Assembly: GCA_002342295.1 (NCBI GenBank)
Contig: DDPR01000004.1
Location: 14,122-78,121 of the forward strand
Origin: Burkholderiales bacterium UBA2463
GTDB lineage: Bacteria; Pseudomonadota; Gammaproteobacteria; Burkholderiales; Burkholderiaceae_A
Reading direction: 5' to 3'
DNA length: 64,000 bases
Shown: piece by piece, positions 51,395 to 60,580 of the stretch
Layout of the letters: each line of letters opens with the position of its first letter
Position numbering within the stretch: position 1 is the first letter of the stretch
Program-made: the position numbers and the translations under genes
Notes under the pieces: generated by a model
The model's input: the letters and a program-made list of their open reading frames with translations, nothing else
What the model was told of the DNA's origin: nothing
Databases searched by the model: none

Positions 51395-52300
51395 CTACTG
51401 AATGTTTTGGACCTGCTCGCGGATTTGCTCGATGGCGAGTTTCATGTCCATGGACAACTGGGTAAGTGCGAGGCTAGGGGATTTCGATCCGATGGTGTTG
51501 GCCTCCCGGTGAAGTTCTTGACTGAGAAAGTCAAGCCTCTTTCCGGCGAACTGATTCTTTGGATCCGAAAGGACACGGCCGAATTCTTTTAGATGCGCGC
51601 CCAAGCGATCGAGCTCCTCGGAGATGTCCGAGCGGATGGATGCCGCGTTTGCTTCTTGCCGGATACGGTCATGGATGGCCTCGCGGAGCGACTCATCTGA
51701 GAGTCCATCGAAAGCCTCGGTGAGTCGGGCCCGAATCTTCTCGCTCTGCAAGAGAAGGGCCTCCGCGAGAAAGTCCTGAGCTTGCACACGCAGGGCCTCT
51801 ATCTCGTTGCAGCGAAGGACGACTGCCTCAGCAAGAGCGGCCCCTTCTCTCTGACGAGCCTCACGCAGGCCCTGAATCGCTTGGTCCATCACGGCCTTGA
51901 GAAGGGTCTCGGTCTCGCGAGTATCCGTCTCGGGCGCACTCAGAACGCCGGGCCACCGAAGCAGTTCAGACATCTGCCAGGGCTGAACACGACCGCCTGC
52001 TTGCTCCTCAATGAGCGAGCCCAGGTGCAGAAGTTCCGAAAGCCGAGTCTTGTTGAGGGCCGAGGCGACGAGGTGGAGCTCGGTCTTGGTCAGGGACAGC
52101 CTCACCTCCACCTTGCCCCGGGGAAGGTCGACCAAGATGCGCTCCCGAATCCAGGGGTCGATGATGGATCGAAGCTCCTCGGGAATGCGGGTGTGGAGCT
52201 CGAAGAAGCGACTGTTTACGGTGCGCACCTCTGCGCTGACCAGTCCCATGGGCGTGACCACGGTGGCAGCGCCAAAGCCCGTCATGCTAAGAATGGTCAT
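51395..52300 (-). CDS. YicC/YloC family endoribonuclease
   Basis: YicC-family protein, 301 aa. The N-terminus ILSMTGFGAATVVTPMG and EVRTVNSRFFELHTRIPEELR are family signatures; the C-terminal domain (DUF1732) ends FAGKRLDFLSQELHREANTIGSKS. Members have been linked to small-RNA turnover. Start ATG 52300 is 45 bases from the divergent rph start; gmk follows. Confidence 0.95.
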   Translation of the reverse strand: MTILSMTGFGAATVVTPMGLVSAEVRTVNSRFFELHTRIPEELRSIIDPWIRERILVDLPRGKVEVRLSLTKTELHLVASALNKTRLSELLHLGSLIEEQAGGRVQPWQMSELLRWPGVLSAPETDTRETETLLKAVMDQAIQGLREARQREGAALAEAVVLRCNEIEALRVQAQDFLAEALLLQSEKIRARLTEAFDGLSDESLREAIHDRIRQEANAASIRSDISEELDRLGAHLKEFGRVLSDPKNQFAGKRLDFLSQELHREANTIGSKSPSLALTQLSMDMKLAIEQIREQVQNIQ

Positions 52301-52345
52301 GGCCGCTGTATTGTAAGGGTCTCATCTTTGATCAGGAGAGGTGCT

Positions 52346-53110
52346 GTGAGATTAACTGCTCGTGCCGATGATGCGCTTCGTCCAGTGTCCTTAAAGCGGC
52401 GCTTTACGCGTCACGCTGAGGGATCTGTTTTGGTGAGCTTTGGGGACACTCAGGTTCTCTGCACGGCCTCGGCTGAGGACAAGGTCCCTGGATTCCTTCG
52501 TGGCAAGGGGCAGGGCTGGCTCACCGCTGAATACGGCATGCTGCCCAGATCCACTCACACGCGAAGCGAGCGCGAGGCGGTGCGAGGCAAACAGAGTGGA
52601 AGGACGCTAGAGATACAGCGTCTCATTGGTCGATGCCTGCGTGCGGTGGTTCACCTTCCGGCTCTGGGCGAGCGAACGATCACGGTCGACTGTGATGTCC
52701 TTCAGGCCGATGGCGGTACCCGGACTGCGAGTATCACGGGGGCTTGCCTTGCTGTAAGCGACGCCTTGCGAGTGCTGGCTGAGGCCGCCACTGACGAGGC
52801 CCAGTCCAAGGCGCTACGCGCGGCCCTCACGGATCGAGTTGCTGCCGTCTCTGTTGGCCTGCGAGGTGGTCATGCCCTGCTCGATCTCGACTACGAGGAG
52901 GACTCGTCGTGCGACACGGACATGAATTTGGCCATGACCGCCTCTGGCGGGCTCATTGAGGTTCAGGGTACGGCTGAGGGGCAGCCTTTTAGCCGTGAGC
53001 AATTGGATGCGTTGATCAATCTCGGGATGGGAGGCCTCTCGCGTCTTCATGCCCTACAGGCGCGAATGATGGCGGACCCGACACTCTTGGAGGCTGGACT
53101 TGATGGATGA
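52346..53110 (+). CDS. rph: Ribonuclease PH
   Basis: 3' tRNA-trimming phosphorolytic exonuclease, 254 aa. Signatures: VLVSFGDTQVLCTASAEDKVPGFLRGKGQGWLTAEYGMLPRSTHTR, GRTLEIQRLIGRCLRAVVHL and the ADGGTRTASITGA loop. The start is GTG 52346 with AGGAGAGG upstream; a longer frame from 51782 runs antisense through yicC and is rejected. It overlaps rdgB by 8 bases. Confidence 0.96.
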   Translation: MRLTARADDALRPVSLKRRFTRHAEGSVLVSFGDTQVLCTASAEDKVPGFLRGKGQGWLTAEYGMLPRSTHTRSEREAVRGKQSGRTLEIQRLIGRCLRAVVHLPALGERTITVDCDVLQADGGTRTASITGACLAVSDALRVLAEAATDEAQSKALRAALTDRVAAVSVGLRGGHALLDLDYEEDSSCDTDMNLAMTASGGLIEVQGTAEGQPFSREQLDALINLGMGGLSRLHALQARMMADPTLLEAGLDG

Positions 53111-53711
53111 CTCGCCAACTCGTTCTCTGAATACGCCTTGGGTGCTTGCCTCGTCCAACACGGGAAAGCTCGCAGAATTGACGCGCCTCCTAAGCCCCCT
53201 TGGCATTGAACTTGTCTCGCAGGCCAGCCTCGGAATCGAATCACCAGCCGAGCCCTTTCACAGTTTTCTGGAGAACGCGCTCCACAAGGCTCGCCATGCG
53301 AGCCGAGCAGCTCAGGCACCCGCCCTCGCGGACGACTCGGGACTCATGGTGGCGGGGCTCTCCGGCGGGCCGGGCGTATTCTCATCAGCCCATGATGTCG
53401 AATGGCTGCTCTCGGCGCTCGAGAGCCGAGGCGAGGGGGTCGATCGTCGCGCTCAGTTTGTCTGCGTTATCGTCGTGGTCAGACACGCTGAGGATCCGAT
53501 GCCGCTGGTTGCGCAGGGCTTCTGGCGGGGCGAGATTGCACATGCGCCTCGCGGCCTTCATGGCTTTGGCTATGACCCCATCTTTGTTGACTTGAAGTCT
53601 GGGAAGACCGCTGCAGAACTGAGCCCAGAAGAGAAGGACGCGATCAGTCATCGTGGCATGGCCCTAGGATCCCTTCGAAGGCTTTTGGAGCGCGCCGGCG
53701 CATCGGAATGA
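53103..53711 (+). CDS. rdgB: XTP/dITP diphosphatase (RdgB/HAM1)
   Basis: Removes non-canonical purine nucleotides, 202 aa. ASSNTGKLAEL begins the substrate-binding strand, ALADDSGLMVAGLSGGPGVFSS supplies the metal-site aspartate, and GFGYDPIFV and ISHRGMAL complete the family motifs. GGAGG lies about 10 bases before ATG 53103. The operon rph-rdgB-hemW is conserved; the stop overlaps hemW as ATGA. Confidence 0.95.
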   Translation: MDDSPTRSLNTPWVLASSNTGKLAELTRLLSPLGIELVSQASLGIESPAEPFHSFLENALHKARHASRAAQAPALADDSGLMVAGLSGGPGVFSSAHDVEWLLSALESRGEGVDRRAQFVCVIVVVRHAEDPMPLVAQGFWRGEIAHAPRGLHGFGYDPIFVDLKSGKTAAELSPEEKDAISHRGMALGSLRRLLERAGASE

Positions 53712-54850
53712 GTGTGCCCCTGTCGCTGTACGTGCACATGCCCTGGTGCGTGCGCAAGTGCCCTTACTGCGACTTCAACTCCCACGCCCTGAGGCACCCA
53801 ACGGACCCACTTCCGGAATCCGCTTATGGTGGCGCCCTTATTCGAGACCTTGAGCATGCACTGCCCCTGGTTTGGGGACGGTCGGTCAGCAGCGTGTTTT
53901 TTGGCGGAGGAACACCGAGCCTCTTCTCAGCGACTGCAATTGGCGACATCTTGCAGGCTGTTCGCGCCCGACTCCGACTGCTCCCCGGCGCGGAGGTCAC
54001 GCTGGAGGCCAACCCAGGTTCGGCTGATTCCGCCCGCTTCGCTGGGTATCGATCGGCCGGAATCACTCGACTCTCCGTGGGCGTGCAGACATTTCATGAC
54101 ACGCACCTTCGATCCCTCGGGCGAATTCACGACTCGTTGCAGGCGAGAAGGGCGGTTGAGCTTGCTCTGGAGTCCTTCGAGCATGTGAATCTTGACCTCA
54201 TGTACGGGCTTGAAGGCCAGACGCTACAAGAGGCGTGTCTCGACTTGGAGCAGGCGATCGAGTTGGACCCCGGGCATATCTCTCTCTACCAGCTCACCAT
54301 CGAACCCAACACGTTTTTTGCGCATCAACCTCCCAGGCTGCCGGACGACGACAGCATCTGGGAGATGCAGCAGGCGCTCCACGCGCTGCTTGCTCGAGCA
54401 GGCTACGAGCGAGTCGAGGTCTCAGCGTTTGCGCGCCGCGGACATGCCTGTCTTCACAACGTGAATTATTGGGAGTTTGGCGATTACTTGGGCATTGGTG
54501 CGGGTGCCCACAGCAAGCTCACGCTGCCAGAGCGTGGCGTCATCCGACAGACCTGCCTGAGAACGCCCGCGGATTATCTTGAGTCGGTCGGTAGCGATGC
54601 TCACCGCAAGACATCGCCGGTGGCTGCGGAGCAACTGCCTTTTGAGTTCATGCTCAATGCAATGCGGCTTGTAGAGGGTGTGCCTGTCTCGCTGTATGCG
54701 GAGCGAACGGGGCGTCCGACGGAGGATCTGCTCGAAGGGCTGTCGAGGGCAAGGCAGAGGGGCTTAATCGAAGAGGTTCGAGGCCGCATGAGGCCAACGC
54801 CTCGGGGCTTAGATTTTTTGAACGACTTACAATCCATTTTTCTGCACTAA
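53708..54850 (+). CDS. hemW: Radical SAM heme chaperone HemW
   Basis: Heme-trafficking chaperone related to HemN, 380 aa. The radical SAM motif is CVRKCPYCDF (CX3CX2C) at about residues 14-23; FFGGGTPSLFS, the SVGVQTFHD strand and the HNVNYW motif distinguishing HemW from HemN are present. Its last codons and stop lie inside the first NtrC-binding site of the glnA control region, so the gene end and the enhancer share sequence. Confidence 0.95.
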   Translation: MSVPLSLYVHMPWCVRKCPYCDFNSHALRHPTDPLPESAYGGALIRDLEHALPLVWGRSVSSVFFGGGTPSLFSATAIGDILQAVRARLRLLPGAEVTLEANPGSADSARFAGYRSAGITRLSVGVQTFHDTHLRSLGRIHDSLQARRAVELALESFEHVNLDLMYGLEGQTLQEACLDLEQAIELDPGHISLYQLTIEPNTFFAHQPPRLPDDDSIWEMQQALHALLARAGYERVEVSAFARRGHACLHNVNYWEFGDYLGIGAGAHSKLTLPERGVIRQTCLRTPADYLESVGSDAHRKTSPVAAEQLPFEFMLNAMRLVEGVPVSLYAERTGRPTEDLLEGLSRARQRGLIEEVRGRMRPTPRGLDFLNDLQSIFLH

Positions 54851-54911
54851 TATAGTGCATAGAGTCGATAGTACGCACCATATTTATGCATAAGCGCACT
54901 CTCTAAGTGCA
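54843..54911 (+). promoter_or_regulatory. Three NtrC-binding sites (glnA enhancer)
   Basis: Three 17-base sites: TGCACTAATATAGTGCA at 54843-54859 (perfect palindrome), CGCACCATATTTATGCA at 54874-54890 and CGCACTCTCTAAGTGCA at 54895-54911. They start 31 and 21 bases apart, close to three and two helical turns, so dimers would sit on one DNA face. They lie about 95-150 bases upstream of the predicted glnA start of transcription. The first overlaps the end of hemW. Confidence 0.85.
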
Positions 54912-54971
54912 TTATTTGTCGGCGAACGCTTGGACCCTCCTCGAAGACGGTCCTCAGCGGTGGGTCTAAAA

Positions 54972-54988
54972 TTGGCACGTTAACTGCA
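54972..54988 (+). promoter_or_regulatory. Sigma-54 promoter of glnA
   Basis: TTGGCACG-TTAA-CTGCA matches the -24/-12 consensus, with GG and GC exactly 10 bases apart. It lies about 45 bases before the glnA start codon, with NtrC sites upstream, so glnA is expected to be induced by nitrogen limitation through NtrC. Confidence 0.9.
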
Positions 54989-55031
54989 GTCCTCTCTTCG
55001 TTCTTTTACTTTTCTTCAGGAGACGTGCTCG

Positions 55032-56444
55032 ATGTCCAGCGCTAAAGATGTGTTGAAAATGATCTCGGACCACGAGGTTAAGTTTGTTGATTTCCGATTC
55101 ACTGACACGCGCGGCAAAGAGCAGCATGTCTCGGTTCCTGCCCATGCCGTCGACACCGATAAATTTGAGTCTGGGCATGCCTTTGATGGATCCTCAATTG
55201 CCGGATGGAAGGGCATTGAGGCCTCGGACATGCTCCTCATGCCCGACCCCAGCACTGCGGTGCTCGACCCTTTCCGCGAGGAGTCCACGCTCAATATCAC
55301 CTGTGACGTGGTAGAGCCGTCAGACGGCAAAGGGTACGAGCTCGATCCTCGGTCCCTGGCCAAGCGTGCAGAGGCCTTTTTGAAGTCATCCGGCGTTGGT
55401 GACGCCGCCTATTTCGGCCCCGAGCCCGAGTTCTTCATTTTCGACGGTGTCACTTGGAATGTTGACATGTCGGGCTCGTCCGTGAAGATCAAGTCTGAGG
55501 AGGCCAGCTGGTCCACGGGTATCGATTTTGAGGGTGGCAACCTCGCCCACCGTCCCGCTGTCAAGGGTGGCTACTTCCCAGTTCCCCCGGTTGACTCGTT
55601 TCAAGACATCCGCTCAGAGATGTGTCTCATCCTTGAGCAGATGGGTGTGCCCGTCGAGGTGCACCACCATGAAGTGGCGGGTGCGGGGCAGTGCGAAATC
55701 GGCACCAAGTTCTCCACGCTGACTCAGCGCGCAGACTGGACTCAGATCCTGAAGTATGTGGTGCATAACGTGGCCGCAAGTTACGGGAAGACGGCGACCT
55801 TCATGCCGAAGCCGGTGGTCGGTGACAACGGATCGGGCATGCATGTTCACCAGTCGGTCTGGAAGGACGGTCAGAATTTGTTCTCAGGCAATGGCTACGC
55901 GGGCCTCTCAGACTTTGCGCTCTACTACATCGGCGGAATCATCAAGCACGCTCGTGCGCTGAATGCCATTACCAACCCTGGAACGAACTCCTACAAGCGT
56001 CTGGTCCCCGGCTTTGAGGCGCCCGTCAAACTCGCCTACTCAGCGCGTAATCGGTCGGCCTCGATCCGCATCCCTTATGTATCGAACCCGAAGGGTCGGC
56101 GTATCGAGGTTCGCTTTCCCGATCCTACGGCCAATGCCTATCTGGCCTTCTCAGCCATGCTCATGGCGGGCCTTGACGGCGTGATGAACAAGATTCACCC
56201 CGGGGATCCCTCTGATAAGAACCTCTACGACCTGCCACCCGAAGAGGACAAGAAGATCCCCACCGTCTGCTCCTCGCTCGACATGGCGCTGGAAGCGCTC
56301 GACAAAGATCGAGAGTTCCTCACCCGTGGCGGGGTGTTCACGGACGGCATGATCGATGCTTACATCGCTCTCAAGATGGATGAGGTCACACGGTTCCGTA
56401 TGACGACCCACCCGGTTGAGTTCGACATGTATTACTCGCTGTAA
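55032..56444 (+). CDS. glnA: Glutamine synthetase, type I
   Basis: ATP-dependent ammonia assimilation into glutamine; dodecamer, 470 aa. Motifs: FDGSSIAGWKGIEASDM, FGPEPEFFIFD, HHEVAGAGQCEIGTKF, NGSGMHVHQS and NRSASIRIP. The adenylylation tyrosine is Y399 in NLYDLPPEE, so activity should be controlled by GlnE. AGGAG lies upstream of ATG 55032. A terminator separates it from ntrBC. Confidence 0.99.
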   Translation: MSSAKDVLKMISDHEVKFVDFRFTDTRGKEQHVSVPAHAVDTDKFESGHAFDGSSIAGWKGIEASDMLLMPDPSTAVLDPFREESTLNITCDVVEPSDGKGYELDPRSLAKRAEAFLKSSGVGDAAYFGPEPEFFIFDGVTWNVDMSGSSVKIKSEEASWSTGIDFEGGNLAHRPAVKGGYFPVPPVDSFQDIRSEMCLILEQMGVPVEVHHHEVAGAGQCEIGTKFSTLTQRADWTQILKYVVHNVAASYGKTATFMPKPVVGDNGSGMHVHQSVWKDGQNLFSGNGYAGLSDFALYYIGGIIKHARALNAITNPGTNSYKRLVPGFEAPVKLAYSARNRSASIRIPYVSNPKGRRIEVRFPDPTANAYLAFSAMLMAGLDGVMNKIHPGDPSDKNLYDLPPEEDKKIPTVCSSLDMALEALDKDREFLTRGGVFTDGMIDAYIALKMDEVTRFRMTTHPVEFDMYYSL

Positions 56445-56465
56445 AGCAGCCTTCGCGGTTCAACC

Positions 56466-56495
56466 AAAGGGGCGAGCAATCGCCCCTTTTTATTT
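56466..56495 (+). terminator. Intrinsic terminator between glnA and ntrB
   Basis: A 10-bp stem, AAAGGGGCGA / TCGCCCCTTT, with a GCAA loop and a following TTTTTATTTT run. It lies just before ntrB, so ntrBC is probably served by partial read-through or its own weak promoter, as in enteric bacteria. Confidence 0.92.
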
Positions 56496-56504
56496 TGCAG
56501 ACGA

Positions 56505-57587
56505 ATGAGAGAAGCGACCCTGTTAGACCTCGTAAGCACCGCTGTGCTCCTCGTTGATCACGAGGGGCGCGTGGCACGACTCAACACGGCGGCTGAGGGA
56601 CTCATGGGCATCTCGGCTCAGCAGGCTGCCGGTCAGCTGCTGAGTCACTTTCTGGCCGACGGACCTGACCGAGCCAGTCTGCAAGCCCTGCTGGGCCCGG
56701 CATGGGCTCAAGAACTCTCGGTGCGTCGTCTGCAGGTGCGACTTCGATGTGCGGGCCGCGGCCCAATCTTGCTTGACGCCACGGTTATGACCTTGGAGGA
56801 GCCGGGCCTGCTGGCCTCCATTGAGCTAAGAGAGCCTGATGCCTTCTTGCGTATCGACCGCGAAGAGCGTCAGGCCGCTCTGCTGGCGGCAAATCAGTCC
56901 CTGCTGCGCAATCTTGGACATGAGATCAAGAACCCCTTGGGTGGCATCCGAGGCGCGGCTCAGCTTCTCGATTCTGAGCTGCCCACGAGGGCGCTGAAGG
57001 AATACACCCAAGTCATCATGAAGGAGTCCGACCGACTGACCGGCCTCGTTGACCGAATGCTGGCGCCCGTCAAGCGCGCCGGGGAGCAGCATCCAGTCAA
57101 TATTCATGAGGTGCTCGAGCGCGTGCGTCGTCTTGTGTTGTCCGAGTTCCCCGCCCACCTCAACATCCGACGAGATTACGACCTGAGCCTGCCCGAGGTG
57201 CAGGGCGATCGAGAGCAACTCATTCAGATGACCCTGAATATCGTGCGAAATGCAGCCCAGGCACTGATGCTGGCTTTCACCGAGCGCGGGGAGGAGGGTG
57301 TGATCACCCTTCGCTCGCGGGTGGCTAGACAGGTCACTCTGAGTCGTAAGCGGCACCGTCTCGCCCTTCGGCTCACGATTGAGGACAATGGACCTGGAAT
57401 CCCAGAGGCCATCCAAGACCAGATTTTTTATCCCCTCGTCTCGGGCCGGCCAGACGGTCACGGACTTGGCCTAACGATTGCTCAGTCCATCGTGAAGCAG
57501 CACGGTGGAAGTATTGCCTGTGACTCGAGTGCATCCGGATGTGCATTCGAGATTCTTTTACCCCTTCAGGAGGGAGCCTGGTCATGA
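56505..57587 (+). CDS. ntrB: Nitrogen regulation sensor kinase NtrB
   Basis: Cytosolic sensor kinase controlled by PII, 360 aa, no membrane segments. An N-terminal PAS domain (VSTAVLLVDHEGRVARLNTAAEGLMG) precedes the phospho-acceptor H139 in LGHEIKNPLGGIRGAAQLL (the same number as in E. coli) and the ATPase domain with LNIVRNAAQAL, IEDNGPGIP and GLGLTIAQSIVKQHGG. The start is 10 bases after the glnA terminator; the stop overlaps ntrC by ATGA. Confidence 0.97.
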   Translation: MREATLLDLVSTAVLLVDHEGRVARLNTAAEGLMGISAQQAAGQLLSHFLADGPDRASLQALLGPAWAQELSVRRLQVRLRCAGRGPILLDATVMTLEEPGLLASIELREPDAFLRIDREERQAALLAANQSLLRNLGHEIKNPLGGIRGAAQLLDSELPTRALKEYTQVIMKESDRLTGLVDRMLAPVKRAGEQHPVNIHEVLERVRRLVLSEFPAHLNIRRDYDLSLPEVQGDREQLIQMTLNIVRNAAQALMLAFTERGEEGVITLRSRVARQVTLSRKRHRLALRLTIEDNGPGIPEAIQDQIFYPLVSGRPDGHGLGLTIAQSIVKQHGGSIACDSSASGCAFEILLPLQEGAWS

Positions 57588-59077
57588 CACCGGTCTGGAT
57601 TGTGGACGACGATGCATCCATTCGATGGGTGCTCGAGCGTGCGCTTCAGCGCGCGCAACTTCCATGTCGGCTTTTTAACTCGGCTCACGAGGTGATGCGC
57701 GCCCTTCAGTCAGAGACGCCTCAGGTCTTGGTGTCCGACATTCGAATGCCGGGTGATTCGGGCCTTCAACTGCTCGAGCATGTCAAGGCAAGGCTTCCTC
57801 AGATGCCCGTCATCATCATGACGGCACATTCCGACCTCGACAGTGCAGTCTCAGCCTTTCAGGGCGGCGCCTTCGACTACCTTGCAAAGCCGTTTGATGT
57901 GCATGAGGCGACCGCGCTGATTCAGCGCGCTGTAAATGAGTCTGCAGGATCGCAGCCAGGTGACTCCGCCGGTGCGCAACCCTCCATGGGCATGTTGGGT
58001 CAGGCCCCCGCGATGCAGGAGTTGTTCCGGGCGATCGGGCGTCTTTCGCAGTCAACGGTGACGGTTCTCGTCACTGGAGAGTCAGGCACGGGCAAAGAGC
58101 TCGTGGCGCGAGCGCTTCACACCCACAGCCCCCGAGCCAACAAGGCTTTCGTCGCCTTGAATGCGGCGGCCATTCCGAAGGACCTTCTTGAGTCCGAGCT
58201 CTTCGGCCACGAGCGCGGAGCCTTCACTGGTGCCCAGACGCAACGTCAGGGACGCTTTGAGCAGGCCGAGGGGGGCACCCTCTTCCTTGACGAGATTGGG
58301 GACATGCCCTTTGATCTTCAAACCCGCCTTCTGCGAGTGCTCTCCGATGGACACTTCTATCGGGTTGGAGGCCATCAGCCACTGAAGGCAGACGTGCGAG
58401 TCATTGCCGCGACCCATCAAGATCTCGAGAAGCGAGTTGCGGAGGGCCTCTTTCGAGAGGATCTCTTTCACCGGCTGAATGTGATTCGTCTCCGACTGCC
58501 CCCGCTGCGCGAGCGCACCGAGGATATTGAAGGGCTGACTCGTCATTTTCTCGAGAGGGCTGCTCGCCAGATGAAGTCGGAGGTGCGGCGACTCAGTCCT
58601 GCGGCGATGCAGGCGCTACGAGACTATCCCTTTCCTGGAAATATTCGACAACTCGAGAACCTGTGCCAGTGGATTTCAGTGATGGCCCCGGGGCAATCGG
58701 TGGAGGTCAACGATCTTCCGCCCGAGTTTCGCGCAGGCGCTCTGCCATCCGTGGGCTCTGGCGAGATTGTCCCAGCCTCGCCCCCTGTCTCGCACCCCCT
58801 AGGACCCGTCACAGCGCTCCCTGAGATGAGCTGGTCCGAGCGACTGAATCAGGCGCTCGATGAAGCCTTTATGCAGGCAACAGCGAATCCCGCATTGGCT
58901 GGCGCAGTAGAAATGAGTCATTGGCAAGATGTCTTCGAGCGCACCGTATACGAGGCGGCGCTGCGTCACACGCGAGGACGGCGAATCGAGGCAGCCGTGT
59001 TGCTTGGCGTCGGGCGGAATACGATCACTCGGAAAATTGCCTCGCTTGGACTGAGCGTGAAGGACCTCGTCGACTAG
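57584..59077 (+). CDS. ntrC: Nitrogen regulation response regulator NtrC
   Basis: Sigma-54 activator, 497 aa. The receiver domain has DDD at residues 8-10 and the phospho-aspartate D52 in VSDIRMPG; the AAA+ domain has GESGTGKE, ELFGHERGAFTGA (sigma-54 contact loop) and FLDEIGDMP; a C-terminal Fis-type helix-turn-helix is at about residues 450-490 (RIEAAVLLGVGRNTITRKI). It would bind the three sites before glnA. A longer frame from 57539 lies inside ntrB and is rejected. Confidence 0.97.
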   Translation: MTPVWIVDDDASIRWVLERALQRAQLPCRLFNSAHEVMRALQSETPQVLVSDIRMPGDSGLQLLEHVKARLPQMPVIIMTAHSDLDSAVSAFQGGAFDYLAKPFDVHEATALIQRAVNESAGSQPGDSAGAQPSMGMLGQAPAMQELFRAIGRLSQSTVTVLVTGESGTGKELVARALHTHSPRANKAFVALNAAAIPKDLLESELFGHERGAFTGAQTQRQGRFEQAEGGTLFLDEIGDMPFDLQTRLLRVLSDGHFYRVGGHQPLKADVRVIAATHQDLEKRVAEGLFREDLFHRLNVIRLRLPPLRERTEDIEGLTRHFLERAARQMKSEVRRLSPAAMQALRDYPFPGNIRQLENLCQWISVMAPGQSVEVNDLPPEFRAGALPSVGSGEIVPASPPVSHPLGPVTALPEMSWSERLNQALDEAFMQATANPALAGAVEMSHWQDVFERTVYEAALRHTRGRRIEAAVLLGVGRNTITRKIASLGLSVKDLVD

Positions 59078-59083
59078 CGCGAC

Positions 59084-59884
59084 TCAGAGCGATACGTCGG
59101 CCCAGACGGGCGCATGATCGGACGGCTGCTCTCGCGATCGAGGCGCTCGGTCAATCTGCGCCCCTGTGCATCGCCCAGCGATGGCGCGACTCAGCAGAAC
59201 GAGATCAATACGCAGACCGAGATTTCTTCGGAAGGCGGCCTGTCTATAGTCCCACCACGAAAAGTGATCTGACCCTGTAGGATCACGCAGCCGTAGGCTA
59301 TCGCTCAGGCCGAGATCGGTCAGGGCTGCGAGGGCGGTGCGCTCGGCTTCGGAGCAAAGAATCTTGCCGTCCCAGTCTTTTGGGCTGTGAACATCAAGGT
59401 CCGATGGTGCGATGTTGAAATCCCCCACCAGACAGAGCGAGGGATGAGCTTCCAGTTCATCGGCCACGATGGCGCGAAGCGCCTCGAGCCAGGCAAGTTT
59501 GTAGGTGAACTTTTCGCTGCCGACTTCCGCGCCATTCGGAACATAGACATTTATGAATCGCAGCTCTGCGCCGGAGGCCCGCGCTCGCAGACTGCAAGCG
59601 ATAAGTCGTCGCTGCTCATCTGGCAGGCGCTGATCGTTGTGGCGGATTTCCCGGGGTGCATCGAAAGTGTCTTGCCGAGCCAAAATAGCCACGCCGTTGT
59701 AGGTCGGCTGACCGGAGAAGACGACGTGGTAGCCAGCCGCCTCAACCTCTGCCTTCGGAAACTTCTCATCGATTGTCTTGGTCTCTTGCAGCCCGAGAGC
59801 ATGAGGCTGAGCCTCTCTGAGCCAGTCCAGAAGGTGGGGCAGGCGCACCTTGAGAGAGTTCACATTCCAGCTGGCCAGGCGCAT
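59084..59884 (-). CDS. xthA: Exodeoxyribonuclease III
   Basis: AP endonuclease/3' exonuclease of base excision repair, 266 aa. Motifs: ASWNVNSLKVRLPHLLDWL, LGLQETK (metal-site glutamate), VYVPNGAEVGSEKF, VGDFNIAPSDLDV and the C-terminal SDHAPVWAD. It lies 15 bases downstream of queC on the same strand and converges with ntrC with a 6-base gap. Confidence 0.96.
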   Translation of the reverse strand: MRLASWNVNSLKVRLPHLLDWLREAQPHALGLQETKTIDEKFPKAEVEAAGYHVVFSGQPTYNGVAILARQDTFDAPREIRHNDQRLPDEQRRLIACSLRARASGAELRFINVYVPNGAEVGSEKFTYKLAWLEALRAIVADELEAHPSLCLVGDFNIAPSDLDVHSPKDWDGKILCSEAERTALAALTDLGLSDSLRLRDPTGSDHFSWWDYRQAAFRRNLGLRIDLVLLSRAIAGRCTGAQIDRAPRSREQPSDHAPVWADVSL

Positions 59885-59899
59885 GGGCAGGCCCCCGCC

Positions 59900-60568
59900 T
59901 CAGGATTGGTTGGCCTGTGCGATTCCCTGCTCTCGAAGAAGACAGGCATCGCAGGCACCGCATGGAAGGCCCTCTGATGTTGGGTCGTAGCAGCTCATGG
60001 TCATGGAGATGTCGAGTCCCAGCGAGCGGGCCTTGAGAACGATCTCTGCCTTGTTCATGTGCATGAGAGGCGTCTGAATAGATATGGGGCGGGAAGATTC
60101 CACGGCAGCCTTGGTGGCCAGGTTGGCCAGACGTTCAAAGGCCTCGATATAGTCCGGTCGGCAGTCGGGGTAGCCGCTGAAGTCCAGGGCGTTGACGCCC
60201 AAGAAGATGGCCTCTGCACCGAGTACTTCCGCAAGACCCAGTGCGTAGCTGAGAAAAATGGTGTTGCGAGCGGGGACATAGGTCACTGGGATGTCGCAAC
60301 CAATCTCAGCGACAGAGCGGTGCTTGGGAACGTCGATCTCGTCGGTGAGCGCAGAGCCCCCCATCCCCCGAAGGTCAAGCTTGACCACGCGATGACTCGT
60401 GACCCCAGCGCGCTTGGCGACACGCTTTGCGGCTCTGAGCTCGACACGATGACGTTGCCCATAGTCAAAGGAGAGCGCGTGAAGTTCAAAGCCTTGCTCC
60501 CGAGCCATAAAGAGCGTGGTGGAGGAATCTAGCCCACCACTGAGCAACACGACCGCTCGGGGATGCAT
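59900..60568 (-). CDS. queC: 7-cyano-7-deazaguanine synthase
   Basis: ATP-dependent conversion of 7-carboxy-7-deazaguanine to preQ0, the step after QueE; 222 aa. The PP-loop is VVLLSGGLDSSTTL at about residues 5-18; SFDYGQRH, VPARNTIFLSYAL and the zinc site SCYDP...LPCGACDACLLR are present. ATG 60568 matches the usual N-terminus; GTG 60580, abutting the prlC stop, is an alternative. It is separated from queD-queE by about 53 kb. Confidence 0.94.
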   Translation of the reverse strand: MHPRAVVLLSGGLDSSTTLFMAREQGFELHALSFDYGQRHRVELRAAKRVAKRAGVTSHRVVKLDLRGMGGSALTDEIDVPKHRSVAEIGCDIPVTYVPARNTIFLSYALGLAEVLGAEAIFLGVNALDFSGYPDCRPDYIEAFERLANLATKAAVESSRPISIQTPLMHMNKAEIVLKARSLGLDISMTMSCYDPTSEGLPCGACDACLLREQGIAQANQS

Positions 60569-60580
60569 CAGTCCCGACAC

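Noticed and set aside
51782..52345. N-terminal extension of rph
   Set aside because: It runs antisense through yicC; the GTG at 52346 has a strong ribosome site and the normal RNase PH start.
57539..57583. Upstream extension of ntrC
   Set aside because: The in-frame codons lie inside ntrB; the ATGA overlap at 57584 gives the standard receiver-domain N-terminus.
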